Positions 62,991 through 64,000 of a stretch of DNA of 64,000 nt are shown piece after piece. The notes beneath the pieces are model-generated. The model worked only from the letters and a program-made list of their open reading frames with translations, was not told where the DNA came from and did no database searches. A program made the translations under genes and the position numbers. Position 1 is the first letter of the stretch; the number at the start of each line of letters is the position of its first letter. The DNA lies in NCBI GenBank assembly GCA_016714935.1, contig JADKBU010000002.1, positions 1 to 64,000 on the forward strand, in the 5' to 3' direction. The stretch is from Candidatus Accumulibacter propinquus (lineage in GTDB: Bacteria; Pseudomonadota; Gammaproteobacteria; Burkholderiales; Rhodocyclaceae).

Positions 62991-63416
62991 TTGCTGTCCA
63001 AGCACCCTTCCGCCCCCTTCAATCCGGACATCGCCAACGCCTTTTTCCGCAGCGGCCAGATAGAGGCCTGGGGGCGCGGGATCGAGCGCATGCTGCAAAC
63101 CTGCCTGGAGGCTGGCCGGCCCTCGCCAGTGTTGCAAGTGGAGTCGATCGGAGTGTGGGTGACATTCCCGTTTGCACCCGTGCAGGTCACGACGCCACGG
63201 AAGCCGGTAGAAATGCCGGTAGAAACGCGGGTAAAAACACCGGAGAAGATTCTTGCAGCGCTGAATGCAAGGTCGGATTTGACCCTGGCAGGGCTGGCGT
63301 CATCCATCGGCAAGTCATTGAGTGCCGTTGAGCGGGCTACGGCAAGACTGGTGAGAGAAGAGAAACTGCGTTTTGTCGGCCCGAAAATGGGCGGGCACTG
63401 GGAGGTGCTTGAATGA
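62991..63416 (+). pseudogene. C-terminal fragment of an AlbA_2/RecG-like ATP-binding regulator
   Basis: The reading LLSKHPSAPFNPDIANAFF followed by RSGQIEAWGRGIERML is the C-terminal HATPase_c_4-like part of the Schlafen/AlbA_2 ('RecG-like') transcriptional regulators. A winged helix follows (KILAALNARSDLTLAGLASSIG) to the stop at 63416. The N-terminal AlbA_2 domain is absent. Such regulators often sit inside type I restriction operons, so the join to hsdM at 62970-62991 marks an internal deletion of that locus. A TTG at 62991 could initiate a 141-residue product, but its function is doubtful. Confidence 0.7.
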
Positions 63417-63550
63417 AAGCTCACGGACTCGTCGATGCCTGAATCGCGCTCCAAACGCGAGACGCAGAACCGCGGCATGAAGCAGGAATTGCTCACCGGG
63501 AGAATTTGCCTATCATGAACAGCCTCAACCCTGGTCGAAAGGAAGCCGCC

Positions 63551-63778
63551 ATGCCCCTATCCGAGCAAAGCATGCAATTTCTGGAAGAACACATTCCCGA
63601 ACTTGCCCAGTCCGCGGTGACACAGGCTTACTGGCAGGCGCTGGCCGCGGGCAACAGCGTCCTGCAATGCGATAACGGCGCGATCTATGAGGTATTCCCT
63701 GACGGCACGCGCACCCTGGTCAAAACGGTCACCCCACCCACCGCTGTGACGCCGGGTGAAACGCGGGCGCTGCGTTGA
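63551..63778 (+). CDS. small protein, probable antitoxin-like partner of a zeta-type kinase
   Basis: The 75-residue protein has EQSMQFLEEHIPELAQSAVTQAYWQALAAG and a C-terminal part, CDNGAIYEVFPDGTRTLVK. I do not recognise the family by name. The stop overlaps the start of a reading frame that begins like a zeta-toxin ATPase, so an antitoxin or accessory role is inferred from position. GAAAGGA precedes the ATG. Confidence 0.55.
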   Translation: MPLSEQSMQFLEEHIPELAQSAVTQAYWQALAAGNSVLQCDNGAIYEVFPDGTRTLVKTVTPPTAVTPGETRALR

Positions 63779-64000
63779 GTGCGCACATCCCTCGCCTGCG
63801 CATGTTTGCCGGTCCCAATGGGTCGGGAAAAGCACGAGCAAAGCGGAAGTGGGGCGGCTGCAGCCACCGGAGCGGGACCATTCGCCTGAACACCGATCTG
63901 GTCAGGAAACCCGGAGGCCTGCTGGAGTACGTCGTCGTACACGAAATGCTGCCTCTCCTTGAGCCGACGCACGGCGAGCGCTTCGTGGCGCTGCTGGAGC
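63775..64000 (+). pseudogene. chimeric frame: zeta-toxin P-loop start joined to a YgjP/DUF45 metallopeptidase tail
   Basis: From a TTG at 63775, overlapping the previous stop, the frame reads SAHIPRLRMFAGPNGSGK, the P-loop start of small zeta-like kinases, then ARAKRKWGGCSHRSG and IRLNTDLVRKPGGLLEYV. From KWGGCS on this is the C-terminal half of a YgjP-type (DUF45) metallopeptidase, normally KWGSC...VHEMAH. The zinc motif HExxH is degraded to HEMLP, although the third ligand region EPTHGERF remains. The frame stays open to the window end. It looks like a deletion fusion of two genes and is probably not functional. Confidence 0.6.

Overview
This window looks like the chromosome of a high-GC betaproteobacterium, most likely Rhodocyclales and possibly Accumulibacter-like. 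The evidence is the gene order rplM-rpsI-argC-erpA, rppH-CNP1-coq7 and proS-transglycosylase-ffh, two CtaA-type haem A synthase genes, and dense envelope-stress, efflux and c-di-GMP functions. The assignment comes from gene content and order only. I saw no tRNA, rRNA or CRISPR array.

Region 1 (1-8.3 kb) is mobile and decayed. It opens with an indel-riddled sbcC 3' end. Two copies of a ~786-bp single-gene tyrosine-recombinase element follow in inverted orientation (1342-2126, frameshifted; 7494-8280, intact). They flank a Cpx-like envelope-stress module: an EF-hand protein, a Spy/CpxP-like protein, a response regulator and a sensor kinase. GTAAA-N5-GTAAA arrays upstream of the EF-hand gene, and between spy and the regulator gene, suggest one regulon. 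The kinase ATPase domain is interrupted by ~1.3 kb of almost T-free, extremely GC-rich sequence, either an assembly artefact or a very odd insertion.

Region 2 (8.5-18 kb) holds an M13 peptidase and a respiratory locus: a B-family haem-copper enzyme (small subunit, CuA subunit II, subunit I), CtaB and an Sco/SenC protein, with two CtaA-type genes divergent. Subunit I lacks the active-site tyrosine of oxygen reductases, and a perfect DNR/ANR-type box lies upstream, so a nitric oxide reductase role is plausible.

Region 3 (18-28 kb) is core housekeeping: erpA, argC, rpsI, rplM, an OsmC protein, coq7, a CNP1-like protein, rppH, proS, a lytic transglycosylase, ffh and a cytochrome c assembly protein. 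A candidate ~107-nt C-rich small RNA lies between rplM and the OsmC gene.

Region 4 (28.4-30.4 kb) is a compact cluster of a 76-residue Cys-containing peptide, a DUF692/MNIO iron oxygenase and a BufC/HvfC-like partner. It resembles a RiPP pathway with a precursor unlike those I know, and is the best candidate for an undescribed system. VOC, OsmC, CapA and patatin-like genes follow.

Region 5 (34.6-46.8 kb) has a Pb/Cd/Zn P-type ATPase divergent from a MerR-family regulator, an RcnR/CsoR repressor, two membrane DUF proteins, a ter-like cassette (TelA, vWA, TerD and an unknown 323-residue protein), an amino-acid-type chemoreceptor and a SprA-like putative protease.

Region 6 (47-62.6 kb) has a periplasmic-binding protein beside a CHASE-GGDEF cyclase, VIT, cytochrome b561, FadD, SulP, a disrupted nuclease-like gene with IS debris, and a five-gene efflux operon (PerM, NodT, HlyD, DUF2955, ion channel).

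Region 7 (62.9-64 kb) is a collapsed defence locus: an hsdM 5' stub joined to a regulator 3' fragment, then a small antitoxin-like gene and a zeta-toxin/YgjP chimera running off the end.
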